Below are positions 45,540-57,886 of a stretch of 64,000 nt of DNA, in pieces. The stretch lies in assembly GCA_963576475.1 (NCBI GenBank), contig OY754975.1, positions 17,220,381 through 17,284,380 on the forward strand. The letters are read 5' to 3'. Origin of the DNA: Molanna angustata (Eukaryota > Arthropoda > Insecta > Trichoptera > Molannidae). Under the pieces are notes generated by a model, which saw nothing but the letters and a program-made list of their open reading frames with translations, was not told where the DNA came from and did no database searches. The translations under genes and the position numbers were made by a program. Position 1 is the stretch's first letter; each line of letters starts with the position of its first letter.

Positions 45540-45905
45540 TGTGTGAATAAGGTAATCAGTATTGCCAGACCACGGGCAGACGGCATTCCAACGCCGATGT
45601 CGGTCCACTCTTTGTCTTATTAAACGGTTATCGCCAATATACCGTTTGGGGGAATGCTGAAGAAATGCGATTTGGATTTTGTACGAAAATATGCGACTTC
45701 CGACGAGAGAGGCCTCTGACCCACATACAACGCGGTCCGTGATGGCTGATAGCTCTTTGCTTCTTCCGAACTTAGTTCTACGCGGGACGGCGATGCGCGC
45801 GCAACTTTACCGCCCGCCATTGGTCTGATTTTCCAATATGGTCGACACTTTTTGACATATCGTGAAAATGCCGGTAAACTAGAAATAAAAATCACCCCGT
45901 GAATA
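45540..45905 (+). promoter_or_regulatory. CpG-rich patch, candidate promoter and first exon
   Basis: The most GC- and CpG-rich non-repeat patch in the window: GCGGGACGGCGATGCGCGCG, then CCGCCCGCCATTGGTC (CCAAT on the reverse; GCCAT resembles a Pho/YY1 core). It ends GAAAATGCCG|GTAAACTAG, a plausible ATG codon followed by a splice donor. A first exon on the plus strand is inference; no downstream exon is recognised. Confidence 0.3.
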
Positions 45906-46870
45906 ATTGTGCAATATTTCAGTGTTTGTATTCGTGTATATTTTAATTACAAACATTTCAAACAATCCTCATTGAATAATTTCAACGATTGTTAATTTAT
46001 TTTGAATATTTAGCACCTGTTTATTGTGCCACTAACCTTTGATTTATAATAATCGGAAAAGTACGCGACGGATGTTCGCAGAATAAAATATGCGAATTAA
46101 TTAATAATAATTATTATTAATCTTTATTCACACATCATTTTTAGACATCGTGAAAATGTTGTTCATTTTAAATATCTGAAATATTTTCACGCAATGAAAA
46201 ATATTATATTATATTTCAGAGTAGGTATATTAACATAATATCATATGTAAGTAAAATAATAATATCATTTCAATTAGATTATTCACAGTGCTAATGGATT
46301 ATAAAACAGGTGATATTTATTTATTTATTTATGGATAGCAAGATTGGTAAAAGGTAAGAAGATTTTAATATTTAATTGTTAGGGTAGATCAGTCGGTTCA
46401 TATTTGGAACACTGTGAGACTAGATACGTTGACAAATTATGGGGATCTACAGGGTAGATCCTGGCACCTTTTTAATTCTTAATATACATTATTTTTTTCA
46501 TTGAAATACATAGAAGTTTTTGCACACGTTACAGAAATATTTTTCACAGTGACACCTGATGAAATACGTGCCTACTAACAAAAATGAAACAAGTTATAAA
46601 AATACTGATAGATTAATGTTAAAGTCAGGGGTCAACATAAAAAAACAATTATCTATGTACATCCTGTGTATAAAATCTATTATTTGAGTGATACAGTTGA
46701 TGAATAAGGTTTTTCAAAACAGCATAAAAAATATCCTCAAGATGAAACAAAAAAAAATTGTTGGAGTAATTATCAAAACTGCATTTTTCACAGATCGAAA
46801 TCAATAATGAACTAACGAACAATATGATGTTGAAAAATATTACAGGTCCAATTACATTCAGTAATTCAAC
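45906..46870. other. Unassigned AT-rich DNA
   Basis: Possibly an intron if 45540-45905 is a first exon; nothing recognised. Confidence 0.3.
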
Positions 46871-46876
46871 TTATTA

Positions 46877-47093
46877 TTAATAATAAACACTTCCTTTCAC
46901 CCTGCGCAAGTTGCGAGTTTATTGCCATACGGCAATTTATACTAACTAACCAGTGTTTCCAGCACTGAGAAACAATATTTGGATGAGAAAAGAATTTAAA
47001 TAAATTTCTTCTCTGCTGGGAATAAAACCCGGGACGCCCGCACAAAAGCCAAACGGCTTACCAGCTGTGCCACGGCGCGCGGCGGTCGGACAC
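46877..47093 (-). mobile_element. SINE-2, copy 2
   Basis: Minus-strand GACCGCCGCGCGCCGTGGCA, weakened B box (GGTTTTATTCC), body to GCGCAGGGTGAAAGGAAGTG, then an (ATT)n-like tail (46862-46884). Confidence 0.8.
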
Positions 47094-47589
47094 ATGATCA
47101 CTTACTTTTTGTTTGGACAAATAATAATGTACTTTTTGGACAAATAACGATGTTTTTATATTTATATTTAAAATTTCAAACTGGCCATAATTTCAATTGC
47201 TTGTGACTTAAAATAGTTTGACCATATTTCATTAAATCAAAATCCGAATAAAAATGGCTTAAACGTTTCTCACAACTATAATATAAATAATTCTGAAAAG
47301 TAAAATAAAAAACACAATAATTCTGATAAGAGCTGAAATTAGATAAATTAGTATCTTGTGTAGACTTACAAAAGTAATAAATGTCTCGAAGAAAAGTGTC
47401 ATACAACTAAACGTTGTATGTATATGTTGCACGACATCGCTATCAAGCGAAAACCTAACGGTACTTTACAAATTGAATTATAATCATTAGAATAATAATT
47501 GTATGTAGATCAGTAATCTGATAATAATGAATGTGACAATGCGAATGAATTTATATCATATTATGAGTTATATACCTGTATGTTTGCTA

Positions 47590-47725
47590 GGGGGTCTGGT
47601 TTGACCAAATTGTGATATGGCTAGTCACAAAAAATTGTGAAATCCCATAACTAATCAAGGTATCACGATTTTTTTTAACAAGGTATTTCACAAATCACAA
47701 TTCGTTCAAACTTAACACCTTAATT
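47590..47725. mobile_element. ~135-bp foldback MITE
   Basis: GGGTCTGGTTTGACCAAATT and the reverse of GAATTGTGATTTGTGAAA / AAGTTTGAACGAATTGTGA form imperfect ~33-bp arms. 47094-47589 shows nothing. Confidence 0.55.
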
Positions 47726-47759
47726 ATCATCAGCCTGTATTTGCTGTTATTTACTCCAC

Positions 47760-47960
47760 TGCTTCCGTTACTATACAATTCTCATCCAACGAACTTCTTT
47801 ATGTCATCCATCCATCTGCTAAGTGGTCGCCCTTGTGGTCTCTTGTCGCCTCTTGGTCTTCCGAGTCTCCACACACTCTGAATCTGTTCGTCCATTTATT
47901 ATCCTTCATTCTTGCAATGTGTCCTACCCATCTCCACTTTTGCATCCTCTTAATCAGCAG
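47760..47960 (-). pseudogene. Non-LTR retrotransposon C-terminal fragment
   Basis: Minus strand LIKRMQKWRWVGHIARMKDN, then (after a frameshift) RLGRPRGDKRPQGRPLSRWM and DDIKKFVG, the GH-A-R / GRP-R-W phrase of RTE-like ORF2 ends. Confidence 0.75.
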
Positions 47961-48195
47961 GGTCATTTATGAAGATCAGCTTCAGACCTAAGCAATCTTT
48001 GAGGTTAAAATTAATTAAACAATAATATTAATTTATACAAAAATTAATGGCAATTTCATACAAGACTTTGATCTTAACATTTTTTATGATTAAATGTAGA
48101 GAAAGATAAATATTAAAAAATTATGATCCAGGACTGATTTATACATTTTTAAGATTAAGCCAAGATACGAATGTATTAAGAGCGTGTCATGAGTA
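47961..48195. mobile_element. Family G MITE, copy 1
   Basis: Matches 59219-59461 along its length (AAGATCAGCTTCAGACCTAA, GATTAAATGTAGAGAAAGAT). Ends here are degraded (GGTCATTTATGA / TCATGAGTA). Directly abuts the retrotransposon fragment to its left. Confidence 0.75.
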
Positions 48196-48236
48196 ATGAA
48201 TAGCTCCTCTGATCAGTTAATTTAGTCCGCCTATTA

Positions 48237-48345
48237 TTGACTTAAGTTAAACCTATGCCGTTTGACTTCGATGCTGGCGTCTTGGGCTCGATTTCTAGCA
48301 GAGGCGAAATGTATTTAAAATTATTTCTCACGCAGATACTGATTT
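48237..48345 (+). mobile_element. SINE-2, copy 3 (partial)
   Basis: GCCGTTTGACTTCGATGCTG, B box GGCTCGATTTC, AGCAGAGGCGAAATGTATTT. The 5' tRNA end and 3' tail are missing. Confidence 0.65.
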
Positions 48346-48479
48346 CGTCACGTGACTGACAACTGTCACTTCCATTCATTGCGTTGGTTAGTATTTATTT
48401 GTCTAACGCAAAAGTATAATAATAAATACATACCCGCGTAGGAACCTACATACCCTCACATTTCTATAAAAGGTCTTAA

Positions 48480-48985
48480 ACAACTCCAATGGTCCAGTTT
48501 ATCTACGAAATCAATTTGACTTCCTCTCAGAACACGGGTTCCCTCTTCGTTCAAATACTGAAAGAACGCTCAGTATCCCAGTACACAATACTTCCTTTTT
48601 CACCACATCTTTCTCCGTACCGCAAGCAGCTCGTCTTTGAAATCACATCCCATCGCAACTTAGAGTTTCATTAACACTTCCCGCTTTCAAAAGAAATCTG
48701 AGGAATCATTTCCTTACACATAACACTTAAATTTGTCTCCTTATCCTACCCTTGTCCCCCCCCCCTCTCCTGTCCCCTCTGTTTCTTTATTGTTTTCGTT
48801 TTATATGTAGGTAATTATATTTTTATTATATGTTGTTATCATAAAAATGTTGGTAGGTACATATCATAAATAAAATAGCTTTCACCAAATTAATATGGTT
48901 GGTTGAAATATATTGCCATTTGGCAATAAGCCCGCCATTGTGCGCATGTGCCCAAGAAACTTTAAATAAATAAATAAATATCGAT
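48480..48985 (+). pseudogene. CR1/Jockey-like LINE 3' end with AATAAATA tail
   Basis: The plus frame near 48685 reads LPAFKRNLRNHFLTH-stop, the classic last residues of such ORF2s. A C/T-rich 3' UTR follows, then GGCAATAAGCCCGCCATTGT and tail TTTAAATAAATAAATAAATA (48960-48980). Confidence 0.75.
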
Positions 48986-49049
48986 GGAAGCATTGAACTT
49001 TGTTGAGTAGTCATCGATACTGGGTTGGTATTTTGGTGACGTTAGAAAC

Positions 49050-49156
49050 AGTGTAGGTAATAAGTATCATGAGTTAGCCTTGCCACACCTTGAGATGGCA
49101 GTCAGTTAGCACCTACTGCCTGCCTGGTGCGATGTATGTATGTATGTATGTATGCA
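49050..49156 (+). mobile_element. Retroposon 3' end with (TATG)n tail
   Basis: ACTGCCTGCCTGGTGCGATG passes into GTATGTATGTATGTATG, the tail form seen at 18296 and 32327. Confidence 0.5.
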
Positions 49157-49427
49157 CTCACATTTCTGATTCATCACAATAATAACTATGTTTATCATAA
49201 TAGAAATGATCTCAGTGAAACGTCACTAAAATACTTTTATAGCAATGATCTAAAATCGGCTACCTACATAATATACACGGTGACCGATTTCTAATAAAAA
49301 ACAAAGATAACAAAGATTAAATTTAAAGAATCTAATTGGATTTAAAACTTATTATTGGCTAAGTATTTCGAACACTTATTTGTATCTCATCAACAGTGGT
49401 TGAAAATATCTATATTTTTTTACTAGT

Positions 49428-50155
49428 TGCATGTAGCACATGAGATCCAACTGTCGATAGCGATAGTATGCATAATTGAAGAATACGTACCAAACTATTA
49501 ACAATCAAACATACATTTATAAACATTTTAAGATATTTTGTTTTCTATATAAAACATGTAGGTATGTCAGGACAGTATAGTATGGAGGTCAGTCTTATTT
49601 TCCTACCCAGAATATGAAAACAGCATGATGGTATGTATGTATGTATGTTTGGAGATTAAGTATAACTCTCAAACTATAGGTAGGTACTATTGAGTCCCCG
49701 TAGATATTGTGTACCTAGTGTATGTTGCCTTACAAATTGTATGAAACGATGTCGTCACTAAATTGAATTTTTTTAAAAATTGTTACAAAAAGTTTGAGTT
49801 GTACTAATACAATGTCCATTTTTTCTATAGAAAATTAAATTATCTAGTTGGAGTGTTTCGGCCTTTTTCGATATTTTTAAAAACTTTGGAAATAAAGGAA
49901 GTTAAACACATAAATTTTTCATTAAATAAATGTTTTTTTTAATAAAAAATGTTTGAGAATTTCTGTAATTTTTTTGAAAAAATCAATTTGAGATTTTGTA
50001 TTTTTCTATATTTTTAACAATTTTTAGCATTCTAGCTTTTATGGTTTTTGAGATATATGGAAAAATAAAGTAAAAATTCAAATGTTGAAAACCCCTGATT
50101 GTAACAAAAATTCAAAATTCTGAGCATAAAATTTTTGTAGGCCTATAACTTTCTG
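49428..50155 (+). mobile_element. Family B element, copy 5 (right end missing)
   Basis: ACTAGTTGCATGTAGCACAT then ATCCAACTGTCGATAGCGAT at the left; similarity stops at GTAGGCCTATAACTTTC (~50155). Confidence 0.8.
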
Positions 50156-51415
50156 ATGCCTGGTCTGACATTTTCTTTTTTATATCTGAAAAATGATTTT
50201 GTTCTATATCTCTAAAATTATCTTTATTTGATCATAAATTTAACTGATTCCCAAATTCCCAATCGTTTCTTCCCAATCGTTCCTTTCCGTATTTTTCATA
50301 AGAAAACAGTTTAAGTACCTCCCATAATACAGATATATTCAAAATCATTAATCAGGTATAATAATAATTGCTTAAAATAGTTTTTATTTCATTTTGAATG
50401 TATAACAAACTATTTGAATATGAATTATAAGTCTTGTGTTTATAAAAAAATATTATTATATTTTAATTAAAATATCTACGCACATATCTACTAATATCGT
50501 GTTAAAATAATAAAAAAACCAACACCGATATGCATATTAAAAAAACTCCTGGACTGATTGGAGGTAAATATTTAAGTAAGTATGTAGATGTAGTGATGTA
50601 GTATAAAATACACACATTTATTATACAGTCACGTATTTATCACCTGTATAAACAAGTTAGATTTCGGTGTTTAGTATGTATAGGTTTTATATTTGTGTTT
50701 GACAACTTTGAGGTATATTTACCCATGTATTCATAATATATGTAATTACATTATATCGTGCTTCTTTGCATCCTAATTGAAATAAAGACGTACCAAATAC
50801 ATACAGATGAAAAATGCATTGATAATAATATTAGCGCCTTTGGAATGAACCTAAAAATGGCGGTATAAAAAGTATAACTATAAATAATAAACAAAATGAC
50901 GAACATCTGTTGTTTTATTCTTCCTTTGGTCATGTTTTTCAAACCTGAAGTTAATTGTTGTCTCTCCGAAAAAACTCCTCCAGAATCTTTTGTAGATATA
51001 TAGCTATTATTATTTTGAATATCATTGCCATGTAATATTTATAGATGTTTATGATATTTTACAAACTTAATAACATTACAAAATATTCAATAAAGGTAAC
51101 GAAACATAAAAGCTCAATAATATTTGCATAGAGCACCATTTTATAGCCTTTTGAACTCTTAGAAAAATAACATTCATAATGACACACCATTACGTCGTTA
51201 AATTTTTTAATTAAACGACGTTTTCACCTCTTTTAATGACCATCTTTTTTGATTTTCTTTCTTTTCATTTCATTCTTCGTGTATCCTATAAAAATCATTG
51301 CAACCAACCATTATCAACAGCAAATAATTTCTTCATTTTCTTGGGTTTGGGCATACATAAATTCCCATATGGAAATAAAGTGTCTAAATAAGTGTTTTAT
51401 AAAGCTTATAAGCTG
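50156..51415. other. Unassigned AT-rich DNA
   Basis: Nothing recognised. Confidence 0.3.
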
Positions 51416-51419
51416 ATAT

Positions 51420-51720
51420 TATATATCTAAATACATTCTGAAATCCTTTTTCAATAAACAATAAAAAGATTAATAAAATCCCAAGGAGATGCTAACACGC
51501 AACCTTGCTTTACTACTTTGTTGATGAGGAACCGCGCTGCAAAAGAATTATTGGTGAGGAACATGAATAATGGATATACCTAAACTACTTTTAAAGTAGG
51601 TAATCCAATTGCTCGTATCAACATGTCTTTCGCTCCGTACACTGATAATGAATTCCAAAGTTTTATACGTTTATACATTATATTTTTTTTTAATATGTAT
51701 GAACCTAAAATTAGGGCCAC
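51420..51720 (-). pseudogene. RT-domain remnant of a non-LTR retrotransposon
   Basis: Minus strand: LWNSLSVYGAKDMLIRAIG, stops, then VVKQGCVL(A)SPWDFINLFI, matching LWDILAVYGVKSKLIRAI and RQGCVLSPWLFNLYI of the element at 18296-19426. Heavily decayed. Confidence 0.7.
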
Positions 51721-52174
51721 ACCTACAATTTTCTGAGACAAAACCACAACATTCAAAAGGCGCCTTTCACCCAAAAAATAATATAAAAAGGATATGTTAT
51801 TTGATAATTTTGAAATAAAGTCTGTAACATTTTTTTCTGTACAACGTTCCAACATATTAATTATCTGTATTCGATTTCTTTCTTCTCCTTTGAGTCCTTT
51901 TTTCTTCTTCCTCTTTGAGATCGTGTCTAAGAATGACGACTAAGTACCTACTCAATCACTCCTTATATGGTATTTGGCAGATCGAAGAGCATTGATGATT
52001 GAGGGTCCTATAACAGATTAAACATGCGGCCTTCCTTTATATTAGAGAACAAGGTGGTAAGTAGGCACCTATATTAAATCTATAATAGTAGATAATTTGA
52101 ATGTACGCATATTATGGCGACATCTATGTATATTCTTAGCGTTGGTTAAAGTTGAATATGGATTCAAGTTTTGA

Positions 52175-52305
52175 CAGTAAAGCCGCTGGTCACTCCATCG
52201 GATCAGTGGACGACCTCTGGATCTTCTGCCCTACTCTCTATGAATCCCATTACGACGAGCTTCTCGAGGTGTTTTTCTTGCAACATGCTCATAATGTTGA
52301 AAGAA
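52175..52305 (-). pseudogene. Non-LTR retrotransposon C-terminal scrap
   Basis: Minus strand in two frames: HVARKTPREAR, EKLVVMGFIE, RRSRGRPLIRWSDQ, an RTE-like distal phrase. Confidence 0.65.
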
Positions 52306-52654
52306 AATAGGTATGTCCTGATTAAATTTTATCTATTTTTTCAATATTACGTGCCCGATGAATCTACATTTCAAGAATGTATGGTAGACCCGGCCTTGTA
52401 TGCAATGCATTTGATAAATAATATAGTGATCTTCACTAAAGTCACAGCTCCATGTAACTCTATCTCATCCGCCCTCGCTTTTCCCAAAATAATTAAAGTA
52501 TAAAAGCAACTTTATATGTCATTAAAAAATATAACACTCGACCTTCATATGTCTCGACATTGATTCATTTATTTTTGTTAGCTATTTTTTATTTCAAAAT
52601 ACAAATAGATAGGTAAGTATTTAAAAATAAACACTCTTGTGAGTAGATTTACCA

Positions 52655-53005
52655 ATTGGAATAGAGCCGCAGGGTGCAGGGAGGAATGGCGACGGATTCT
52701 GAATTCTTGAGGGGGTTTGGACATATTGAAGAATGAATGATGAATGACTGACCAAAAATATATACATAGGTATAAGTCGTGTAAGAGATGGAGTGAATAG
52801 CAGGGGCCGCCACAGAAAGGGATGGCATGACCATGTGAATGATATTTTGAAAGAAGGAAATATAAGAAGCTTGAAAATCGACGAGTATGTATGAGTCGAT
52901 GCATGGGTGTAAAGGAAGCTAGGAATGTGTGCAAAAATAGAGGAGTATGACGCTCGATTCTCTCTGCTCACCCCGTAAGGAATATGGCGTGATGGTATAC
53001 ATGTA
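52655..53005 (+). pseudogene. Two fused non-LTR 3' fragments
   Basis: 52655-52705 reads TNWNRAAGCREEWRRIL (as at 63921-64000). From 52710 it follows the 18296-19426 family in several frames: FGHIEE, GPPQKG, FERRKYKKLENRRVCMSRC, and SAHPVRNMA-stop with GGTATACATGTATG. The junction of two families is within ~10 bases. Confidence 0.7.
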
Positions 53006-53068
53006 TGTATTATATATGTATAAATCAAAACACTCCCCCAGTTCAAGCGAAGAAACATATTTTATTTT

Positions 53069-53290
53069 CGGCCTTCGTGGCTCAGTTGGTTAGGTATCTG
53101 ACTACTGATCCAAGGGTCCCGGGTTCGATTTCCGGTGGAGACACAGTTTTTAATTATGTTTTCAGTCTGGATCTGTGAGACGATAAATATCGTAAGCCTC
53201 CAGAATGTGGCAACTTGTTATTGAGTGCGTGTTAAATATTTATTTGACATTGTTAGTTACCAGAGAAGATACATAAAATAAAATAAAATA
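53069..53290 (+). mobile_element. SINE-1, copy 5
   Basis: CGGCCTTCGTGGCTCAGTTG, B box GGTTCGATTTCC, body to GGCAACTTGTTATTGAG, tail AAATAAAATAAAATA. Confidence 0.85.
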
Positions 53291-53689
53291 TTTTTATAGA
53301 TTTTCTACAATTTGTTGATTTCCCGCGAATCACTATCGATTATTCGATATTGTTTTGTTTAAAAAATGACTAAAACACATCCAGAGGATTGGATTACTCG
53401 TATCCTCTCCCGAAATGGTCCATCTATCCAAAACTGTTTGCAAATATCGTCCTCAGTCAAGGTTGGCGATGTAGAATATCCAAGTTTCCATCCCACACAG
53501 TCGAGTATTATCTTCAGACGGGAAATACACCTTCACCTAATTAGGTAGCTTGATCTTGTGTTTAGTCGCTGGTTGCTGGTTGTTAGTGTTCTTGTACCGA
53601 GCCGAGACAAGGAGCGATGCAAAGATATAAACAGACCGCTTGGGTGTCAACTGCAATATTTTTACTATATAAACTAAAGCCTTTAAACC
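53291..53689. other. Unassigned DNA
   Basis: Frame 53366-53548 is open but has no recognised domain. Confidence 0.25.
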
Positions 53690-54815
53690 GAAATTATTGA
53701 ATATTTTAAGATATTTTGTTTTCTATGCAAAACATGTATGCCAGGATAGGTCAGTACTTTTTCCTACCCCGAATATGTAAATAGCTTAATGCTATATATC
53801 TATGTATGTTTGAAGATTAAGTATCAAACTATTGAGAGTCCCCATAGGCATTGTGTTTTCTCCATACAATTTTTTACAACAATTGTTAAGAAGAGTTTGA
53901 GATGAACTGCTATAATGTTATATTTTTTAAGAAAATTTAATTTTCTAGTTTAAGCGTTTCAGCGTTATAATAAAAAAGGTTTGAGAAATCCTAAAGCTTT
54001 TTTATGAAAACGTTTATACGTCTATATTATATAAATTTTCAGCTTTTTTGATATTAATGGAAATATAAAATAATAATGCAAAAGTTGATAATCCCTGACT
54101 GGAACAAAAATTCAAAATTCTAAGCATAAAAGTTTTGTAGGCCTAGAACTTTCCTATTTTTTGAAATTTTGGGGTTTGTACATCATGCGGATAAAAAACT
54201 TATAAGGGGACATACACACAGGCACAGCCACACTAAAAGTATAATTAAAATAATATAATTAGGTCCGTGGACATATTCTGTATGTCCAGGACTCTTTTCA
54301 GGAGCCACGTTAGACAGGAATAATATTTTTTTTTATTACCAGTAGTGAGTACAATGCACCATGAAATCAAAGGTGGGCTGATTAAGTTACAATTACTTAT
54401 GTTGCTATTCTTATTTATTATATTTGTTTAAAAAAATATTATTGTACGTTGCCCATTTTTTCAAATAAAATAAAAAAAAAATACTTGGATTTCATAAAAT
54501 TGTTCAATACTTTTGGTTGTTTCATTGAAATCCAATGCCTTAAACGACTCAATTTAGAACAATTTTATGAAGTCAAAGTATTTTCACAATACCTACTATT
54601 ATTACCGATTCTTTTGTTGAAACAACCCAGCCATGTTTTACTCCGAATTCTGAGTTCAACCATGTATTGTCCATATATGTTATCCATATATATTATAAAA
54701 TCGCCACTTGCGCAGGGTGCAAGAAAGTATTTATTATTATATACATATGCTGCGAAGCCTGCATCTCGCGGATCTTGGCTTGAAACTTTGTCGATCAGTT
54801 AAGAGAAGTTGGACA
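53690..54815 (+). mobile_element. Family B element, copy 6, with two insertions
   Basis: Family B from TTTTAAGATATTTTGTTTTC (53710) to ~54240; resumes at TACTCCGAATTCTGAGTT (~54640); is broken again by a SINE-2 scrap (CGCCACTTGCGCAGGGTGC, ~54702-54735); and ends GGCTTGAAACTTTGTCG (~54795). The 54240-54635 insert is AT-rich and unclassified. Confidence 0.7.
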
Positions 54816-57430
54816 ATATTAATCTGGAATGTTGATTCAAATAAGGTTAGATCATTTTATCCAAGTCCAGTTAAAAGCGAGACTAGGGATGAGCAATATC
54901 AGTCTAGCGATCACTGGAAGACCATGACCAACCAACCATAATAGCAATAAAATAATGTACGTATGTGTAATAGGTATATTGCTATAAATCTTTTGTTTTT
55001 TTTTTAAATACCAGAAAAAAATAAACTTTACAAATATATGGGTATATAACCCGCATAACCCAATCGCCATCGATCAACCGAATTGATTGATTGTCGCTTC
55101 CCTGGACTGAAAGATTTTGCTATATGGATATATTTTTTTTATTTAACTCGCCATTTGCGCAGTTTGAATGTTTGTGTGCAATTATTAAAAATAATACATT
55201 AATTTTATTTCATATTTGCGTATAAAAATCCATAAAAAAACAAATAAAACATTCATCAGTAATAGGTTATTTACCCGTTTTTTTTTATTCACACCATGAT
55301 TTTCCAACAATTAGATGAAAGTTAACTAGACGATATAATTATGGGTTTATTTGTATGCATGTGATATGCCAATTATGCCATTCAATTCGGACAATCACGT
55401 TGATCAATTTAATTATTTTCTCTCTTTTATGTCATTGTATAAATAGAATTTGAGTCAATTGTTATCTATTTTTAGAAACATTTGATACATACTCTTGATA
55501 AAATTAACGTTTGTACTAACAAGACTTTTTGATTTAACGCGATCTGATTTTATATAAAAAGAAAATTACTTACTATTGGATGTGTCGAAATATAAATGCG
55601 TTCAAATAATGTGTAGGTACCTACGTGAAAATCCTTTATATATTATTCGTTCTTAAAATCTTTCATGTGAAAGTTCTATTTTTTCTGTTATATAGACGCG
55701 CAAATAAATAATATAAACAAATTCCTATAAAATTTAGCCAATTATCCCATACAAATTACCTTAATTTTAAATCGCAAGATCACTTCAAAAGAGCTACTAA
55801 CAAATTGTTGGCTTTATGAAAAAATATAATTTATAATAGTAAACTGTATTTAGACGTAAAGACATATATAAAAATTAATTCATCTAGTTTAAACAAAAAA
55901 GTATAAAAATAATTATTTTTTGGAACTAATAAGTATGGTAAGAGTATGACAGTTAAATTGTTAAAACATTATGTAAAACTATGGAGAACATTAGGTTATA
56001 GTTTTTACTCTCCACACTATGGAATAGGGGAGAGTCATGATTTAACTATGTATTCAGCACCTAGCCTACGAAAGGTGACAAGATTTTTGGTTTCTTTTAT
56101 GTTTGGTGGTAAACTATTATACATTTTGAAACCGTTATGGTATTTACTGAAAGTGTCATTGCTCCGAGTTCCACGTATGTCAGGGGGAAATTTGTTTTAT
56201 ACGCTGAAACTACGATTATAGTGAGCCGCTTGATTAACTCTGTCCAATACACATAGGGAATCAGTAATCTGGGATTCAGATGATTTCAATATAAGATTTC
56301 TTCCTAATGGTACATTCTTTTGGTGGTATGAGATACTTTCTGCAGCAGAGATCTTAATATCCAAAGTTTCCCCTTTCCTTTATTTGCATTTCGACGCGCA
56401 TTCCTTGAAAAATCGTCATCAATGTTAACCAAGCATTCCACAGGTGTACCTACCTATTTTAATATGTTGCATACCATTTAGTATGGTGTTGGTCAACGTA
56501 ATACCTCCCGTGTATGGTGTGTGACTCATAAAATACATATTGGTAACTATTTTACATTCATTATTGCTGTACCCGGGCGCAATGCGTAGGAAGATAATAT
56601 AAATTATAATACAGAATGTCGTTTGCATAAATAGACAAGAAGTTTCATTGCCTTCCTAACAGGACACAGCTTTGAGACTCAACTTGTTTCGTATTGGACA
56701 TCGTACATAGTAGGATGACTTCACAAGAAATAACACTCAAGTTATTTAGAAAAGTGACACAAAATGGCTGTATCTGCGTACAATATACGAAATAATTATA
56801 TAAAAATACCTCATGTAGCTAACTTCAAAAACACCAATGTTTTCAATTTATTTTTGAAGAAGCAACTTAACACAGCAATAGCTTTTATGTATAGTTATTA
56901 TTTCCATCGTTTCTTCTTGAAGTACCCTACCTATTGGCTTCGTAATATGTCAGAGATCTTCGGAAACTGTCTTTCTCGTAACTTGATGGATATAAATCAA
57001 TATAGGTAGGTATTGTTCGTATTCAAACATAATCATTTATGATGTTGTGCAGAAAGACGATAGTTTACATCTATAGTTCAAATGATTCAAAACTTTGTTC
57101 TGTGGATTCTCTATCATATATTACTTAAATTGTGCAATTAATTTAGAAAATAGAAGTAGGCACATTAGCTGATATACTTACATAAATTGATAAATAATAA
57201 AATAGACTCCATCGACTTACTTAATTTGATAACATTTAATTGATCATCACGTCACACCAGGAATCCACTACCATGTATGTACCTAAATGTAAAACAAAAT
57301 ATTTAAAGCATGCATTTATTCACAGAACTTGCTACAATTATATTGTGCTCTTTAAGAATATAGACCTCTTTAATATGCCCAATATTACATTTATATCATT
57401 AAAAACAATGTCCCTGAATGCCTCTGCGGC
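54816..57430. other. Unassigned AT-rich DNA
   Basis: A SINE-2 scrap (CGCCATTTGCGCAG, 55148) is the only repeat recognised. Frames such as 55946-56221 and 56764-57009 match nothing known. Confidence 0.3.
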
Positions 57431-57434
57431 TTCT

Positions 57435-57525
57435 GGGGGGCAAGTCTGGTCCAACCGGCGAAACTCCATATAATGACATTATCCATGATATGGGTTATCA
57501 CGGGGGTTGGACTAGACTTGCCCCC
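57435..57525. mobile_element. Family A MITE, copy 6 (internally deleted)
   Basis: Both ends are intact (GGGGGGCAAGTCTGGTCC, AGACTTGCCCCC) but only 91 bp remain; the centre of the palindrome is lost. Confidence 0.85.
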
Positions 57526-57886
57526 ATGGTGAGTAGTGTTTTCGTTAGCTCTCTTGTTTTCCTTCCATCCAATTCCTAATATCCTTCACATTCCTTTCTG
57601 CCATTAAAATTTACAGAAGTGTGATTATTTCTGTAAACTTCATTGGACCTCTAATGGAGTACTTAATTATTCTTGTATAACTTGTAATTAAGACTGTATG
57701 CTTACAAAATAAAAAAATAATGAAATATGCATTTCTTACAATAACTCGAATTCATTCAATATATTCATAATCTGTTTGGGAATATGTACCTACCTATTTC
57801 CTTAATAATATATTTATAAAAAAGTACTTATGTAATAATAACTTCCGTTAGTTTTTTTTTGTAATTCCAACCATCTAAATAGACTA

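Noticed and set aside
52578..53058. 118- and 145-codon minus frames
   Set aside because: Antisense of the degraded retrotransposon C-termini at 52655-53005.
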